Shown one piece after another: positions 15,116 to 23,212 of a stretch of DNA of 25,958 bases. Source of the DNA: a virus. The position numbers were made by a program, and so were the translations under genes. The stretch is from IMG/VR virus record IMGVR_UViG_3300021197_000214, positions 1 through 25,958 of that record. One strand, written 5' to 3'. How positions within the stretch are numbered: position 1 is the stretch's first letter; every line of letters begins with the position of its first letter. The notes under the pieces were generated by a model, which saw only the letters and a program-made list of their open reading frames with translations, made no database searches and was not told where the DNA came from.

Positions 15116-15144
15116 TTTACTACTCACGCAATATAAACTAAAAT
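15116..15144 (+). promoter_or_regulatory. Candidate sigma70-type promoter before the virion-protein block
   Basis: TTTACT at 15116-15121 (4 of 6 to TTGACA) and TAAAAT at 15139-15144 (5 of 6 to TATAAT) are separated by exactly 17 bases. They lie in the 50-base gap ahead of the 15163 gene, and an AAAGGAA ribosome site follows. The position in a rare intergenic gap supports it. The sequence is AT-rich, so a chance match is possible. Confidence 0.35.
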
Positions 15145-15162
15145 TAGTCAAAGGAATCTTTC

Positions 15163-16443
15163 ATGGCTACAGCAGGTGCATTGACAGGACTGACAGGCGA
15201 GACAACTGAAGAGGAGTCTGTGCCTGTTGAATATGGCGTTTTCCAAAACACTGCAGTCACTCAAGATCCCAACATTGACCTCCAAACAATGTATGGAACT
15301 GCGGCTGTCCCAACTCTGACTTGGGTGACCCAGATTCAAACAGGTGAGCGTGAATTCGATCCGAGCAGTCAGTTCGACAACTCGATGCTTGAGGATTATC
15401 AAAAGCTAGTCGACTCTCAAGGCCAACCAACAGGCATGATGGGTCCAGGACAGATCAGCAAGCAAATCACTGGAGACACCTTGAGCCAGCTGGGGCAGAC
15501 AGTTGGAGCTTCCGCAGGGGCAGCTTTGGTTGATCCATACATGTCTGGGGATTCTGGAGCCAAGCTGTTCGCAGGAGCCAAAGGTGCATTCAAAGACCTT
15601 CCCTCCGAGTTAGTTGCGGACAGCACCAAGGCAGGTTACAAAATTTTAGAGACTGGATTGTCTGACAATGCAGTTTATTACCCAGAGCTTTCGAACAAAG
15701 CAACAGCCGCAGCAACTGGCAATGAGGCTGCTTATAATGCACTCAAAGACAGCTCAGAAGTTGTCAATGGCAGGAGAGTTTATGAGGCTGGTGCGCTTGA
15801 AAACTTGGAAGGTGTTGAAAGCAACATAGCCGCAGAAGCAATAACATCATCTTCAACAGCCCCAACATTCTTCGAAGGTGTGGGCAACAGGCTTTGGGGC
15901 GAAGGTGCCAAGGCCAACTGGAGTGCGGCTGGTGGGGCTGGTTTGGCAGCTTTCGGAGTCAACCTGCTCATGGGCAAGAAGCCTAAAGAGGCAGCTAAGT
16001 CCGCAGGAGCCTCTGCTATCGGGATGGCTCTCGGAAATGCTATACTTCCAGGAATTGGTGGAGTTGTTGGCAGCATGCTGGGTGGTGCTTTGGGTGGAAG
16101 GGTAATATGCAATGAGCTGATGCGCCAAGGCTTGATGGACAGGCAGAGCGTGATCCTTGACTATCGATTCACGAGAGACTATCTTTCCCCGCAGCACGTC
16201 AATGGATATCACGTTTGGGCAGTGTGGATGGTCAAGCAGATGCGCAAAGGTCGCTTTGTCGGTTTGTGGAAGCACTTAGCCCAACACAGGTCGAATGAAA
16301 TTGCTTACATATATGGCCAGAGAACCAAGCCAGACTATCTAGGCAAGATTTACCGGAAGATATTAGAACCAACATGCTGGGTTGTTGGCGCGTTCACAAA
16401 AAAGACAGACTGGTCTGTTCTTTACAAAACTAAGGAGGCTTAG
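15163..16443 (+). CDS. Virion protein with glycine-zipper membrane region (ejection-protein candidate)
   Basis: The 426-residue protein has three parts. Residues 1-240 are hydrophilic and Ala/Gly/Thr-rich. Residues 255-313 form a long Gly/Ala hydrophobic stretch (AGGAGLAAFGVNLLMG, then IGMALGNAILPGIGGVVGS) of glycine-zipper type, which can insert into membranes. Residues 314-426 form a compact basic domain rich in aromatic residues: CNELMRQGLMD, LSPQHVNGYHVWAVWMV, HRSNEIAYIYGQRTKPD, ILEPTCWVVGAF. I recall this C-terminal arrangement from marine phage virion proteins. A role in forming the DNA-ejection channel through the cell envelope is an inference. It heads the second late sub-block behind a candidate promoter. 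Confidence 0.5.
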   Translation: MATAGALTGLTGETTEEESVPVEYGVFQNTAVTQDPNIDLQTMYGTAAVPTLTWVTQIQTGEREFDPSSQFDNSMLEDYQKLVDSQGQPTGMMGPGQISKQITGDTLSQLGQTVGASAGAALVDPYMSGDSGAKLFAGAKGAFKDLPSELVADSTKAGYKILETGLSDNAVYYPELSNKATAAATGNEAAYNALKDSSEVVNGRRVYEAGALENLEGVESNIAAEAITSSSTAPTFFEGVGNRLWGEGAKANWSAAGGAGLAAFGVNLLMGKKPKEAAKSAGASAIGMALGNAILPGIGGVVGSMLGGALGGRVICNELMRQGLMDRQSVILDYRFTRDYLSPQHVNGYHVWAVWMVKQMRKGRFVGLWKHLAQHRSNEIAYIYGQRTKPDYLGKIYRKILEPTCWVVGAFTKKTDWSVLYKTKEA

Positions 16444-16737
16444 ATGGCCGAACAAATGCCTGATATGCGTGGAGCGAATATGGATGCTGGAATGGATCCG
16501 AGAGCACGCGAAGCGATGATGCAGCCGGACGAAGAGATCGCAGCAGTTCTTTTGGCTCGATTGTCAAACATGTCTCCTGAGGAGCTTGGTCGTCTGGACG
16601 AAGCGATCACCCCTGAAGTTGCTCGGATCCTAATAAAGTTGATCCCAGAGCTGGCGCAGCTTATAGAAGCGGTTGAAGGGCAACAAGCAGCTCCGCAACA
16701 AGCAGCTCCGCAGATGGGTGCTTTGGGCGGCATGTGA
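16444..16737 (+). CDS. Small Met/acidic-rich protein of unknown function
   Basis: The 97-residue protein starts right at the preceding stop, with the AAGGAGG ribosome site inside the upstream gene. It is acidic, helical and Met-rich at the N-terminus (MAEQMPDMRGANMDAGMD). A helix-turn-helix-like middle (LARLSNMSPEELGRLDEAIT) is followed by a QQAAP repeat and a Gly/Met tail. It resembles small scaffold- or chaperone-like proteins, but I do not recognise a family. Its last bases overlap the GNAT gene (TGATG). Confidence 0.5.
   Translation: MAEQMPDMRGANMDAGMDPRAREAMMQPDEEIAAVLLARLSNMSPEELGRLDEAITPEVARILIKLIPELAQLIEAVEGQQAAPQQAAPQMGALGGM
16681..16710 (+). repeat. Perfect 15-bp tandem duplication
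   Basis: CAACAAGCAGCTCCG occurs twice in a row, in frame, encoding QQAAP-QQAAP near the end of the 97-residue protein. Exact identity suggests a recent slippage event in a flexible linker. Confidence 0.95.
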
Positions 16738-17177
16738 TGGATGTTCGGAGAGCTGGGCCACTCGATATTTCGGCGATTATTGCGCTTCTTATGGAGATGC
16801 ATAAAAACACCGAGATTCCCGTCTCACCGATAAGCAGTGAAAAGCTGGTCGCCAAGATCAGCGAATCAATACACAGAGGCATAGTGTTCGTGGCGATCGA
16901 CGAAAAGAACGAAATATTAGGATCAATCGGAGGGATAATCAGCACTGACTGGTGGTCTGATGAAAGGCATCTTTCTGATATGTGGTTTTATGTTTCTAAG
17001 GCCAGCCGAAAGACCAGAGTTGCTTATGAGTTAGTCAAAAATTTTATTGGCATGGCAAAAGAAGCAAAAGTTCCTGTCCGATTGGGGCATGTTTATTCCG
17101 GCGATATGGATCGCAAAGACAACTTTTTTGAAAGACTTGGCCTAGTAAAAGCTGGGTCTTTATTCGTGGGGACGTAA
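16737..17177 (+). CDS. GNAT-family N-acetyltransferase
   Basis: The 146-residue protein starts at ATG 16737, overlapping the previous stop; a GTG three bases earlier is also possible. The layout fits a short GNAT domain: an N-terminal RRAGPLDISAIIALLMEMH, a central strand pair (GIVFVAIDEKNEILGSIGGI), then DMWFYVSKASRKTRVAYELV, where the strand, basic turn and helix correspond to the acetyl-CoA pyrophosphate-binding region, and a final NFFERLGLVKAGSLFV. The canonical R/Q-x-x-G-x-G/A loop is degenerate here (KASRKT). It would transfer an acetyl group, with an unknown target. Being inside a run of virion genes suggests that it modifies a virion protein or is packaged, which is only inference. 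Confidence 0.7.
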   Translation: MDVRRAGPLDISAIIALLMEMHKNTEIPVSPISSEKLVAKISESIHRGIVFVAIDEKNEILGSIGGIISTDWWSDERHLSDMWFYVSKASRKTRVAYELVKNFIGMAKEAKVPVRLGHVYSGDMDRKDNFFERLGLVKAGSLFVGT

Positions 17178-17178
17178 A

Positions 17179-18189
17179 ATGGGCGGCGCATGTCAAAGCA
17201 CAACAACAACACTTCCTTCTTCTAGCTCAACTCTTTCGGGCACAGAGATCCCAGAATGGGTATCAGCTGGTGGCCGGATACTTTTTGACCAAGCGATGGA
17301 GCTGGCCAAGAGCGAATATCCAGAATACACTGGGGCAAGGATAGCGTCTTACACTGATCCGGAAACTGGCGCAGTTAGCAAGATGTCCCCAGAAGAGCAA
17401 CAAGCGATGGGCATGCTTTCCGGAGACAATGCCACGAAATACCAAACTTATTTGGACACTGCTTATGATGCTGCGAAAGGTCTTGGCCAAGGTTACACCA
17501 AACAAGACTACGACACTCTCATGGGCTCTGACTTCAGCTTAGAATCAGCTCAACCTTTCTTAGACATATATCAAGGCGCAGCAGACGCAGGAGTCCGAGA
17601 GGCAGAACGGCAAACAAGACTCGGACAGAATGATGCCAGAGCTGCAGCTGCCAGAGCAGGAGCATTCGGTGGCTCAAGGCTCGGTATACAAGAAGCTCTT
17701 TTAGGCTCAGAAGGTGCTATGGTGGCGGGTGACTTGCGAGCCAAGGCTGCAGCCGAAGGATTAGGATTCGCAGCCAGCAGGTTTGACGCTGATAGAGCTG
17801 GCAGGATGGCCGCAGAAGACAGGCAACGTCAGGCTTTCGAGACTGAAGAGGCTTCAAGAGTTCGGGAGGCAGAGGCTTTGCAGTCTTATGCTCCGATGGT
17901 ACAAGGATTACAAGAACAAGCTGCAGCTGGCCTCTTAGGGGCTGGCGAGGCTCGTCGGAGGCTAGACCAGACAGCTCTTGACTTGGCATTCGCAGACTAC
18001 ACAGAACAAGCTCAATATCCCTACCAGCAACTCAACTTTGCTCTCGGTGCACTCAAAGGTGTTCCGTATGAGCAGAGACAATTCTCTTTACAGCAAGGTG
18101 AACAGACAGCTCAAGCACCATCAATATATGGCCAAACAATCGGTGGACTAGGTTCTTTGGCCAGTGCGTATTACATGGGTAACAGATAA
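17179..18189 (+). CDS. Ala/Gln-rich helical virion protein
   Basis: The 336-residue protein starts 2 bases after the GNAT gene. A Ser/Thr-rich N-terminus (CQSTTTTLPSSSSTL) is followed by EIPEWVSAGGRILFDQAMEL and then long Ala/Arg/Glu/Gln-rich helices from about residue 95 to 290, including ARAAAARAGAFGGSRLGI and RMAAEDRQRQAFETEEASRV. The C-terminus is a short Tyr/Gly-rich tail (LGSLASAYYMGNR). Long amphipathic helices of this kind are typical of internal or ejected virion proteins. The Cys at residue 5 is not preceded by a signal peptide, so a lipoprotein is unlikely. No enzyme motif is visible. Confidence 0.5.
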   Translation: MGGACQSTTTTLPSSSSTLSGTEIPEWVSAGGRILFDQAMELAKSEYPEYTGARIASYTDPETGAVSKMSPEEQQAMGMLSGDNATKYQTYLDTAYDAAKGLGQGYTKQDYDTLMGSDFSLESAQPFLDIYQGAADAGVREAERQTRLGQNDARAAAARAGAFGGSRLGIQEALLGSEGAMVAGDLRAKAAAEGLGFAASRFDADRAGRMAAEDRQRQAFETEEASRVREAEALQSYAPMVQGLQEQAAAGLLGAGEARRRLDQTALDLAFADYTEQAQYPYQQLNFALGALKGVPYEQRQFSLQQGEQTAQAPSIYGQTIGGLGSLASAYYMGNR

Positions 18190-18198
18190 GGAGCCGAC

Positions 18199-19623
18199 AT
18201 GGAAGATGAAGAAACAATCGGAGCAGCTGGAACCAGCTACGCTGACCTTCTCGGAATGTCGCAAGGTGCTTTGAATCGCTTGGGTGGAAAAGACTTGATG
18301 GAAGATGCCATTGAGATTGCTCGGGAGATATCTCCTGAATACAAGCCTATTGATCCTGCTCTTTTGGCTTTTCAATTCTTCACGAACATGGCAGCTGAAG
18401 CCTCCAAGCCAGGACAAACAGCTCTGGGCGCAGCTTCAACAGCCTCATTAGTCCCAGCACAATACCTGATGAAAGACGCAATGGCCAAGCGCGAAGCTGA
18501 AGCCAAGCTCCCTGCAACTGCCATCAACATAGCCAAAGCGATTAAGCCACCCAAGGCCACAGGCTCGTCAACAATCAAAACATACGAGCTACAAACAGAC
18601 ATTCCTGGACTCGGCAAAGCAGGAGATAGGCTGACTCTGACTAATTCAGACGCTGCAGCTTTGGCTAAGATGGATCCCGCATCTATAATTGTTGCCCCCA
18701 CAACTGGCAGATTAAACGTCAAGGCCATCGGTTCTGGAACACAAGCTATTTATATGTCTGAAGATGAAGCAAAAGCTCACGTTTCTTCTTTGGGTCTTCC
18801 GGAGGACAGTGATCGGTATGATTATTTTGTTGATTATCTGACAGCTCAAGATGATGAGCAGATTGGAATGCCGATAATCAAAGGTGACAGCTACATCGCT
18901 CTCGTCCCGCAAGTCACCAATGGGATTGTCACCAATCTTCTCCAGAGCCCAGTTCAAGGCTCAACTCCTCCATTCGTAGGCTACAGAAAGAAACGTCTTG
19001 AAACTCTTGCAAAATCTCAAGACGGGTTTATAGACAAGCGAAATGCTGTCATCCCGAGGGTTGAAGGGCTGATGGAGATGATCCGTTTGGGGAGAGTTCC
19101 GACTGGTGGCTTTCAAGATGCCACGCTTGGCCTCCGGAGTTTCTTGGTTGATGTGTTCAATGCTGATGCACCTTTCGTTGCCAACCAACAGACTTTGCAA
19201 GCTGCATCCAACTTCTTGGCCCCGAAAATGCGCCCTATTGGGTCTGGCTCAACTTCGGACATGGAATTCAAAGCATACCAAAGAGCCATTGTTGATCTTG
19301 GAAATACAGAGCTTGCCAACTACATCTCTCTTTACACGTTCAAGAGATCTGCAGAGCTTGGAGTGTTGTTGAACGACATAGAGCGTGACGCATTAACCTC
19401 TGGAAAGTACAGCTCAACTGCTGCCATAGGCAAAAAGATGAGAGAAGTCGATCCTGGAATATTCGAGAAATATACAGGTGACCCTGATAATGCAGCTGAA
19501 TTGCGAGCTTGGTGGGATTCGTTGCCTTCTGGAGCTGTTGCTGTTAATACTGGCTGGCTAAGAGATGGCTCTGGGAGCTTCTTAGATGATTATTATGTCG
19601 TGAAAGATTGGCAAGGGGACTGA
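18199..19623 (+). CDS. Large virion-associated protein
   Basis: The 474-residue protein has an AAGGAG ribosome site. The N-terminal 170 residues are Ala-rich and helical (MEDAIEIAREISPEYKPIDP ... AALGAASTASLVPAQYLM). The middle has beta-type stretches (TYELQTDIPGLGKAGDRL), and the C-terminal part contains FLAPKMRPIGSGSTSDMEF, a motif I recall from structural proteins of marine short-tailed phages, and ends with an aromatic segment (WLRDGSGSFLDDYYVVKDW). There is no signal peptide or clear catalytic site. It is likely a component of the internal core or the ejection machinery. It runs straight into the next gene, one base apart. Confidence 0.5.
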   Translation: MEDEETIGAAGTSYADLLGMSQGALNRLGGKDLMEDAIEIAREISPEYKPIDPALLAFQFFTNMAAEASKPGQTALGAASTASLVPAQYLMKDAMAKREAEAKLPATAINIAKAIKPPKATGSSTIKTYELQTDIPGLGKAGDRLTLTNSDAAALAKMDPASIIVAPTTGRLNVKAIGSGTQAIYMSEDEAKAHVSSLGLPEDSDRYDYFVDYLTAQDDEQIGMPIIKGDSYIALVPQVTNGIVTNLLQSPVQGSTPPFVGYRKKRLETLAKSQDGFIDKRNAVIPRVEGLMEMIRLGRVPTGGFQDATLGLRSFLVDVFNADAPFVANQQTLQAASNFLAPKMRPIGSGSTSDMEFKAYQRAIVDLGNTELANYISLYTFKRSAELGVLLNDIERDALTSGKYSSTAAIGKKMREVDPGIFEKYTGDPDNAAELRAWWDSLPSGAVAVNTGWLRDGSGSFLDDYYVVKDWQGD

Positions 19624-19624
19624 T

Positions 19625-21877
19625 ATGGAAGAAGAAAATGAATTCGTCCTTCCAGGAGCAGTAGGCTCCAATCAAGGAAAAAGCAAGCCTCTGCAAGAGA
19701 AAGAGCTCGCAGAAGAAGATGACTCTACGCTTTTGGAAAAAGTCCAAGAGATCCCGTCTGCCCTGATAGATGCTGCCACTGGCGAAGGCCAAGAGATTGA
19801 ATTCCCAGAGATCCCAGAAGCCTCTGACATGGGTGGTGATGCTCCTGGATTGATTGAAGGGTTGATCCCCAACATCAAAATATTCTTTGCCAGAGACGAT
19901 GTCGGCAAGAGCGAAATAATGGAAAAGTCTTTCAAAGGTGACGAGCGTTGGGGCGGCAGATTCCAAGACAAGTTCGGCAATCCTATGATTGTCTGGAATG
20001 GACAGCCTTATTACGTCAATAAGCCAGGATTTTCTTCGCAAGATTTTGGGACATTCGTTGGCGAAACAATCAAGATGCTCCCCGCAGCTATGATCAGCGG
20101 AGGACCAACTGTCCTTTCAACAATATTTAGAGGAATCCCAACCTATGCAGCCACTGAAGCTGGATCCCAAGCTCTTGAATCTCAGCTGACTCCAGAGACA
20201 ACCAAAGCTAAGAACAGATCAGCAGGTGATATAGCCACAGACGTGGCCACTGCGACAGGTGTTGGGGTTGCCGCAGACGTTGTGTTGCCACCAGCACTCA
20301 AGCTCGCAGGCAGGGCAGCTATGGCTCCTGTCAGGGGAGCAGCTAACGTCGCTGGAGTTCAACTCCCCCGATTCATGCGTCCAACACCGAATCAAAGTTC
20401 CCCCTACATAATGACTCAGGGCCAAAGGTCTGGTGAGTTGCCTGATACGGAAGTTGGTCAGCTGGACACTTTGGCTTCTTCGGATCTTGCACGTGAAGAT
20501 ATTTTGCGCAGGTCTGCTGGGGTGGATGCTGGAGCCAGCGACCAACTCAGAGGATTCGACAGGCGTCAGTTGGATCAGATCCGAGGGGATGCTGAAAATC
20601 TTAGGTCTAGGATGGGCTCAGGTGATCCAATGGTCACTGGTGCGCTTGACACTCCCACAGCAGCAGCTGAAGGCATTCAATCAACAGCTCGAGAAACAGC
20701 TGAACGTCTTAAATCAGAGGCTGATGCATCTTATAAAATTGTTGAAAATGCCGCTAACCAACCAGTTCTTTCTCAGCGTGGGTTGATGGAAACTGCCAGC
20801 GACGCTATAGCGATGTTGCGAAAAGAGGTTGGCCCAGCGATGCGTGCTGAAATGCCTAATCTTTCCAAGCAGCTGAAGAAGCTGGAAAAGTTAGTCAAAA
20901 TAGCTAAAAATCCAAACTTTAAGGGTGCACCACTCAGGGCAATCGATGATTACCAAAGAGCTTTGGGCGTCCAAATAAAACAGGCTATGGCAGTTGGCGG
21001 CAATGCTTCGGAAGGTCGTGCGCTGACAATGCTCAAGAATCAGCTTAACGAAGCCTACAACACCGCAATAGAGCGCGGATTGATGTTTGGGGATCAAAGC
21101 GTAATAGATCAGCTGCAGAAATCTAGGCAGATTTACACGAAGTATATGGGCCTTACAGGGCAGCAAAGCAGCAAAAATGCATCAGTCCGAGCAGCCAACA
21201 AGATCTTGGAAATGATTACGAACACAGAAGCCAACCCCAAGCAGGTGGTCGGGGCATTGTTCGGTCATAACAAGTTCGCTCCAGCCAATGCGGTTCCAAC
21301 TGTCATTCGCAAGCTGAAGTCAACTCTCGGAGAAGGTTCCGCAGAATACCAAGAGATCATTGGGCTGATGAAAGATGCAACTCTGGAAAGAGCTTTCGCT
21401 GGCACTGGCAGGTCTGGCGTAACAAGAACAAACATCGTGAACAATTACAAAGATGTTTTCGGTAAGAACAAAGCTGTCGTCAATGAGCTTTTCTCGAAAG
21501 AAGAGCTTGCGCAGATAGCTAAGTTCCGCAATGACGTAATGCCAACGCTCTGGGCAGAGATAAAACTCAACCCATCAGGGTCAGCTACCACCATATTAGG
21601 AGAGCTAGGCAGAGGTGGCCTTCTTAACTTTTTGTCTGGGATTCCTGGAGCTGGCGGCGCAGTCAAAGCAATCGAAGGTGGTTTCGAGGCCAGAGAAGTT
21701 CAAGCAATTGTCCGACAATACCTCGACAGAGCCAAAGCACCTCTCTTCAGCACAGCAATCCAAGCCGAAACTAAGCCAGAAGTTATCGAGACAATCAATC
21801 CGCAGAGCTCCCCAGCTTTGCAAAGCATAATAGAAGGGTTGTCTGAAGAGGATAGGGCAGCTCTGCTGTCAGAATAG
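19625..21877 (+). CDS. Largest internal virion protein candidate
   Basis: At 750 residues this is the longest gene in the window. Residues 1-100 are acidic. Residues 100-140 contain DKFGNPMIVWNGQPYYVNKP, a segment I associate with large marine phage virion proteins. Residues 145-265 hold several hydrophobic, Ala/Pro-rich stretches (FVGETIKMLPAAMISGGPTV; ATDVATATGVGVAADVVLPP) compatible with membrane insertion. Residues 330-700 are long charged helices with coiled-coil character (LSKQLKKLEKLVKIAKN). A lytic transglycosylase signature was sought and not found. Position and form suggest an ejected protein of the gp15/gp16 kind, by analogy only. Confidence 0.5.
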   Translation: MEEENEFVLPGAVGSNQGKSKPLQEKELAEEDDSTLLEKVQEIPSALIDAATGEGQEIEFPEIPEASDMGGDAPGLIEGLIPNIKIFFARDDVGKSEIMEKSFKGDERWGGRFQDKFGNPMIVWNGQPYYVNKPGFSSQDFGTFVGETIKMLPAAMISGGPTVLSTIFRGIPTYAATEAGSQALESQLTPETTKAKNRSAGDIATDVATATGVGVAADVVLPPALKLAGRAAMAPVRGAANVAGVQLPRFMRPTPNQSSPYIMTQGQRSGELPDTEVGQLDTLASSDLAREDILRRSAGVDAGASDQLRGFDRRQLDQIRGDAENLRSRMGSGDPMVTGALDTPTAAAEGIQSTARETAERLKSEADASYKIVENAANQPVLSQRGLMETASDAIAMLRKEVGPAMRAEMPNLSKQLKKLEKLVKIAKNPNFKGAPLRAIDDYQRALGVQIKQAMAVGGNASEGRALTMLKNQLNEAYNTAIERGLMFGDQSVIDQLQKSRQIYTKYMGLTGQQSSKNASVRAANKILEMITNTEANPKQVVGALFGHNKFAPANAVPTVIRKLKSTLGEGSAEYQEIIGLMKDATLERAFAGTGRSGVTRTNIVNNYKDVFGKNKAVVNELFSKEELAQIAKFRNDVMPTLWAEIKLNPSGSATTILGELGRGGLLNFLSGIPGAGGAVKAIEGGFEAREVQAIVRQYLDRAKAPLFSTAIQAETKPEVIETINPQSSPALQSIIEGLSEEDRAALLSE

Positions 21878-22357
21878 ATGATTGATCCTGTCACAGCCTT
21901 CGCTGCTGCCAATGCCGCTTTCAAAGGCGTCAAAATGCTTGTCGGTGCTGGCAGGGAAATACACGATGTTTCTCAGCAGCTTGGTGCATGGTATGGCGCA
22001 GTCGCAGACATCACTCGTGCGGAGTCCCAACGCAAAAATCCAACTTGGCTAGACAAAAAGACTCATGGCTCCGAAAACATCGAGCAAGAAGCCATGGACA
22101 TCATCGTTCGAAAAAAGACTTTGCTTGAGAAAGAAAAAGAGATAAAATTTATGTTAGATTACAGGTTCGGATTGGGAACCTATGATGAGATGCTTGGAAT
22201 GCGTCGGAAAATACGCGCTGATCGGGAAGAGACAGTTTACAGAGCCATGGAGGCAAAGCGTCAGATTCAGAACAATATGGCCATAGCTGCACTTTCGCTA
22301 GGGATCATATCATTGTTAGGGGGAGGGATTTATCTTATTTACTTGGGGATCAGCTAA
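21878..22357 (+). CDS. C-terminally membrane-anchored phage protein of unknown function
   Basis: The 159-residue protein directly follows the 750-residue virion gene. The N-terminus MIDPVTAFAAANAAFKGVK, a long charged helical middle (about residues 70-132, with many Glu, Lys and Arg), and one C-terminal membrane segment (residues 134-156, MAIAALSLGIISLLGGGIYL) match a widespread but uncharacterised protein I recall from marine phages. The bulk would face the cytoplasm or periplasm depending on insertion. It is coupled to the next gene by TAATG, and the pair probably acts together at the envelope, in late virion assembly or lysis. Confidence 0.6.
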   Translation: MIDPVTAFAAANAAFKGVKMLVGAGREIHDVSQQLGAWYGAVADITRAESQRKNPTWLDKKTHGSENIEQEAMDIIVRKKTLLEKEKEIKFMLDYRFGLGTYDEMLGMRRKIRADREETVYRAMEAKRQIQNNMAIAALSLGIISLLGGGIYLIYLGIS

Positions 22358-22626
22358 TGTTAGCGAGTTTGATTGTTTCTGTAGCGTTGGCAGGAGTCGC
22401 CAACCCGACACACGTTCAGTGTCACCTTTGGAAAAGAATAACGGATCCAAACACAGACCAGAAAATTTGTGTATACCGATTCACCGCAGGTTTCGGTGGG
22501 CTGGGGTATCATTACCCAACCCAAAGTTTCTCTGAGTGTCCTAAAGTTTTCAGTTGCGTTTATGAAAAGAAAGACAAACGCCCAACCCTAAATGAGATTC
22601 TTGATGGGCTGAAAGGTGGATTCTAA
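22357..22626 (+). CDS. Secreted four-cysteine small protein
   Basis: This 89-residue protein has a short hydrophobic N-terminus (MLASLIVSVALAGVANPT) that looks like a signal peptide, with a probable cut near residue 14-16. Four cysteines follow, C22, C38, C61 and C67 (QCHLW, KICVYR, ECPKVFSCVY), which could form two disulphides outside the cytoplasm. No lipobox precedes C22 (HVQC), so it is not an obvious o-spanin lipoprotein. It is the last gene of the plus-strand unit; its stop codon shares three bases with the stop of the convergent nuclease gene. I do not know its function; partnership with the preceding membrane protein is inferred from coupling. Confidence 0.55.
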   Translation: MLASLIVSVALAGVANPTHVQCHLWKRITDPNTDQKICVYRFTAGFGGLGYHYPTQSFSECPKVFSCVYEKKDKRPTLNEILDGLKGGF

Positions 22627-23033
22627 CAAGCTATCACATTGGCCAATTCAATCCAATCTTCGGACGACATGTTGCCTTGCTTGTGCCATGTTGCCATTTC
22701 AACAACATCTTTCTTGGCGGGTCTTTCTAGCAGCCTTTTGCCTTTCTGGCCATCAATCAATATCATGAAGTCTCTGCCAATGCGGAACAAGAACCAACTC
22801 TTGCCACCTTCAATGATGTGTTGTTCTGCCCAGAATGTTTGACTTGATCTTAGGCCACTGGTGAACCTGCCTCTTTTGGCCCAGTCTTCGACATATTTCA
22901 GCTCTATCCACCCAGTCTTGCCGTTCAAAATATAATGAACATCTGGCATCCCACGCATGACTCTGTTCTCAACACGGTACATCTTCAATGGAAGGTTGTT
23001 CCGCAACAATGCCCAGAAACTGCTCTCACTCAT
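22623..23033 (-). CDS. VRR-NUC-type endonuclease
   Basis: The 136-residue protein carries the PD-(D/E)XK nuclease core of the VRR-NUC class: E22, then G28-M-P-D31 followed by a strand, E44-L-K46 in WIELKY, and a following Q65 in SSQTFW. Such stand-alone phage enzymes cleave branched or flapped DNA and act in replication, recombination or genome processing. It is the last gene of the minus-strand operon; the start overlaps the stop of the 60-residue gene (ATGA) and a GGGAG ribosome site is present. Its C-terminal third (ERPAKKDVVEMATWHKQGNM) is outside the nuclease core and unassigned. Confidence 0.8.
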   Translation of the reverse strand: MSESSFWALLRNNLPLKMYRVENRVMRGMPDVHYILNGKTGWIELKYVEDWAKRGRFTSGLRSSQTFWAEQHIIEGGKSWFLFRIGRDFMILIDGQKGKRLLERPAKKDVVEMATWHKQGNMSSEDWIELANVIAC

Positions 23034-23212
23034 ATTTTTCTCCCTTTTTCTCTCAAGCCTTTGACAAATTCTTTCAGGTCTTCTCTGGCCATGTGGTATT
23101 TGTTTTTGGCATCTTCTGGTGCGTCTTTGTTGAACCTCTTGTCTTGAGCCTCATCCACCCGAAATTTGTACCACCTAAGTTGCATTTGTTCATATGCAGA
23201 AAGTTCTTGCAT
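23030..23212 (-). CDS. Small helical protein between helicase and nuclease
   Basis: This 60-residue protein starts at the ATG that overlaps the helicase stop (TGATG), with a GGAGGAG ribosome site inside the last helicase codons; a GTG one codon earlier is also possible. It is strongly charged and helical (LSAYEQMQLRWYKFRVDEAQ, then AREDLKEFVKGLREKGRK). No membrane or metal site is seen. The tight coupling to helicase and nuclease suggests a cofactor or adaptor in the same complex, which is inference. Confidence 0.6.
   Translation of the reverse strand: MQELSAYEQMQLRWYKFRVDEAQDKRFNKDAPEDAKNKYHMAREDLKEFVKGLREKGRKI

Noticed and set aside
17179-17196. Lipoprotein signal (MGGAC) at the start of the 336-residue protein
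   Set aside because: There is no hydrophobic segment before the Cys, so the export and lipidation signal is absent.
19544-20041. 165-codon minus-strand open frame
   Set aside because: It is antisense to the virion genes and spans their junction, with no motif and no operon partner.
22357-22425. Rz1-type outer-membrane lipoprotein
   Set aside because: A signal peptide is plausible, but the residues before C22 are HVQ, not a lipobox, and the protein lacks the Pro-rich character of Rz1.
22638-22647. Perfect palindrome ATTGGCCAAT near the convergent junction
   Set aside because: It has no loop and no T tract and lies in the nuclease coding region; it is not a terminator and may be chance.
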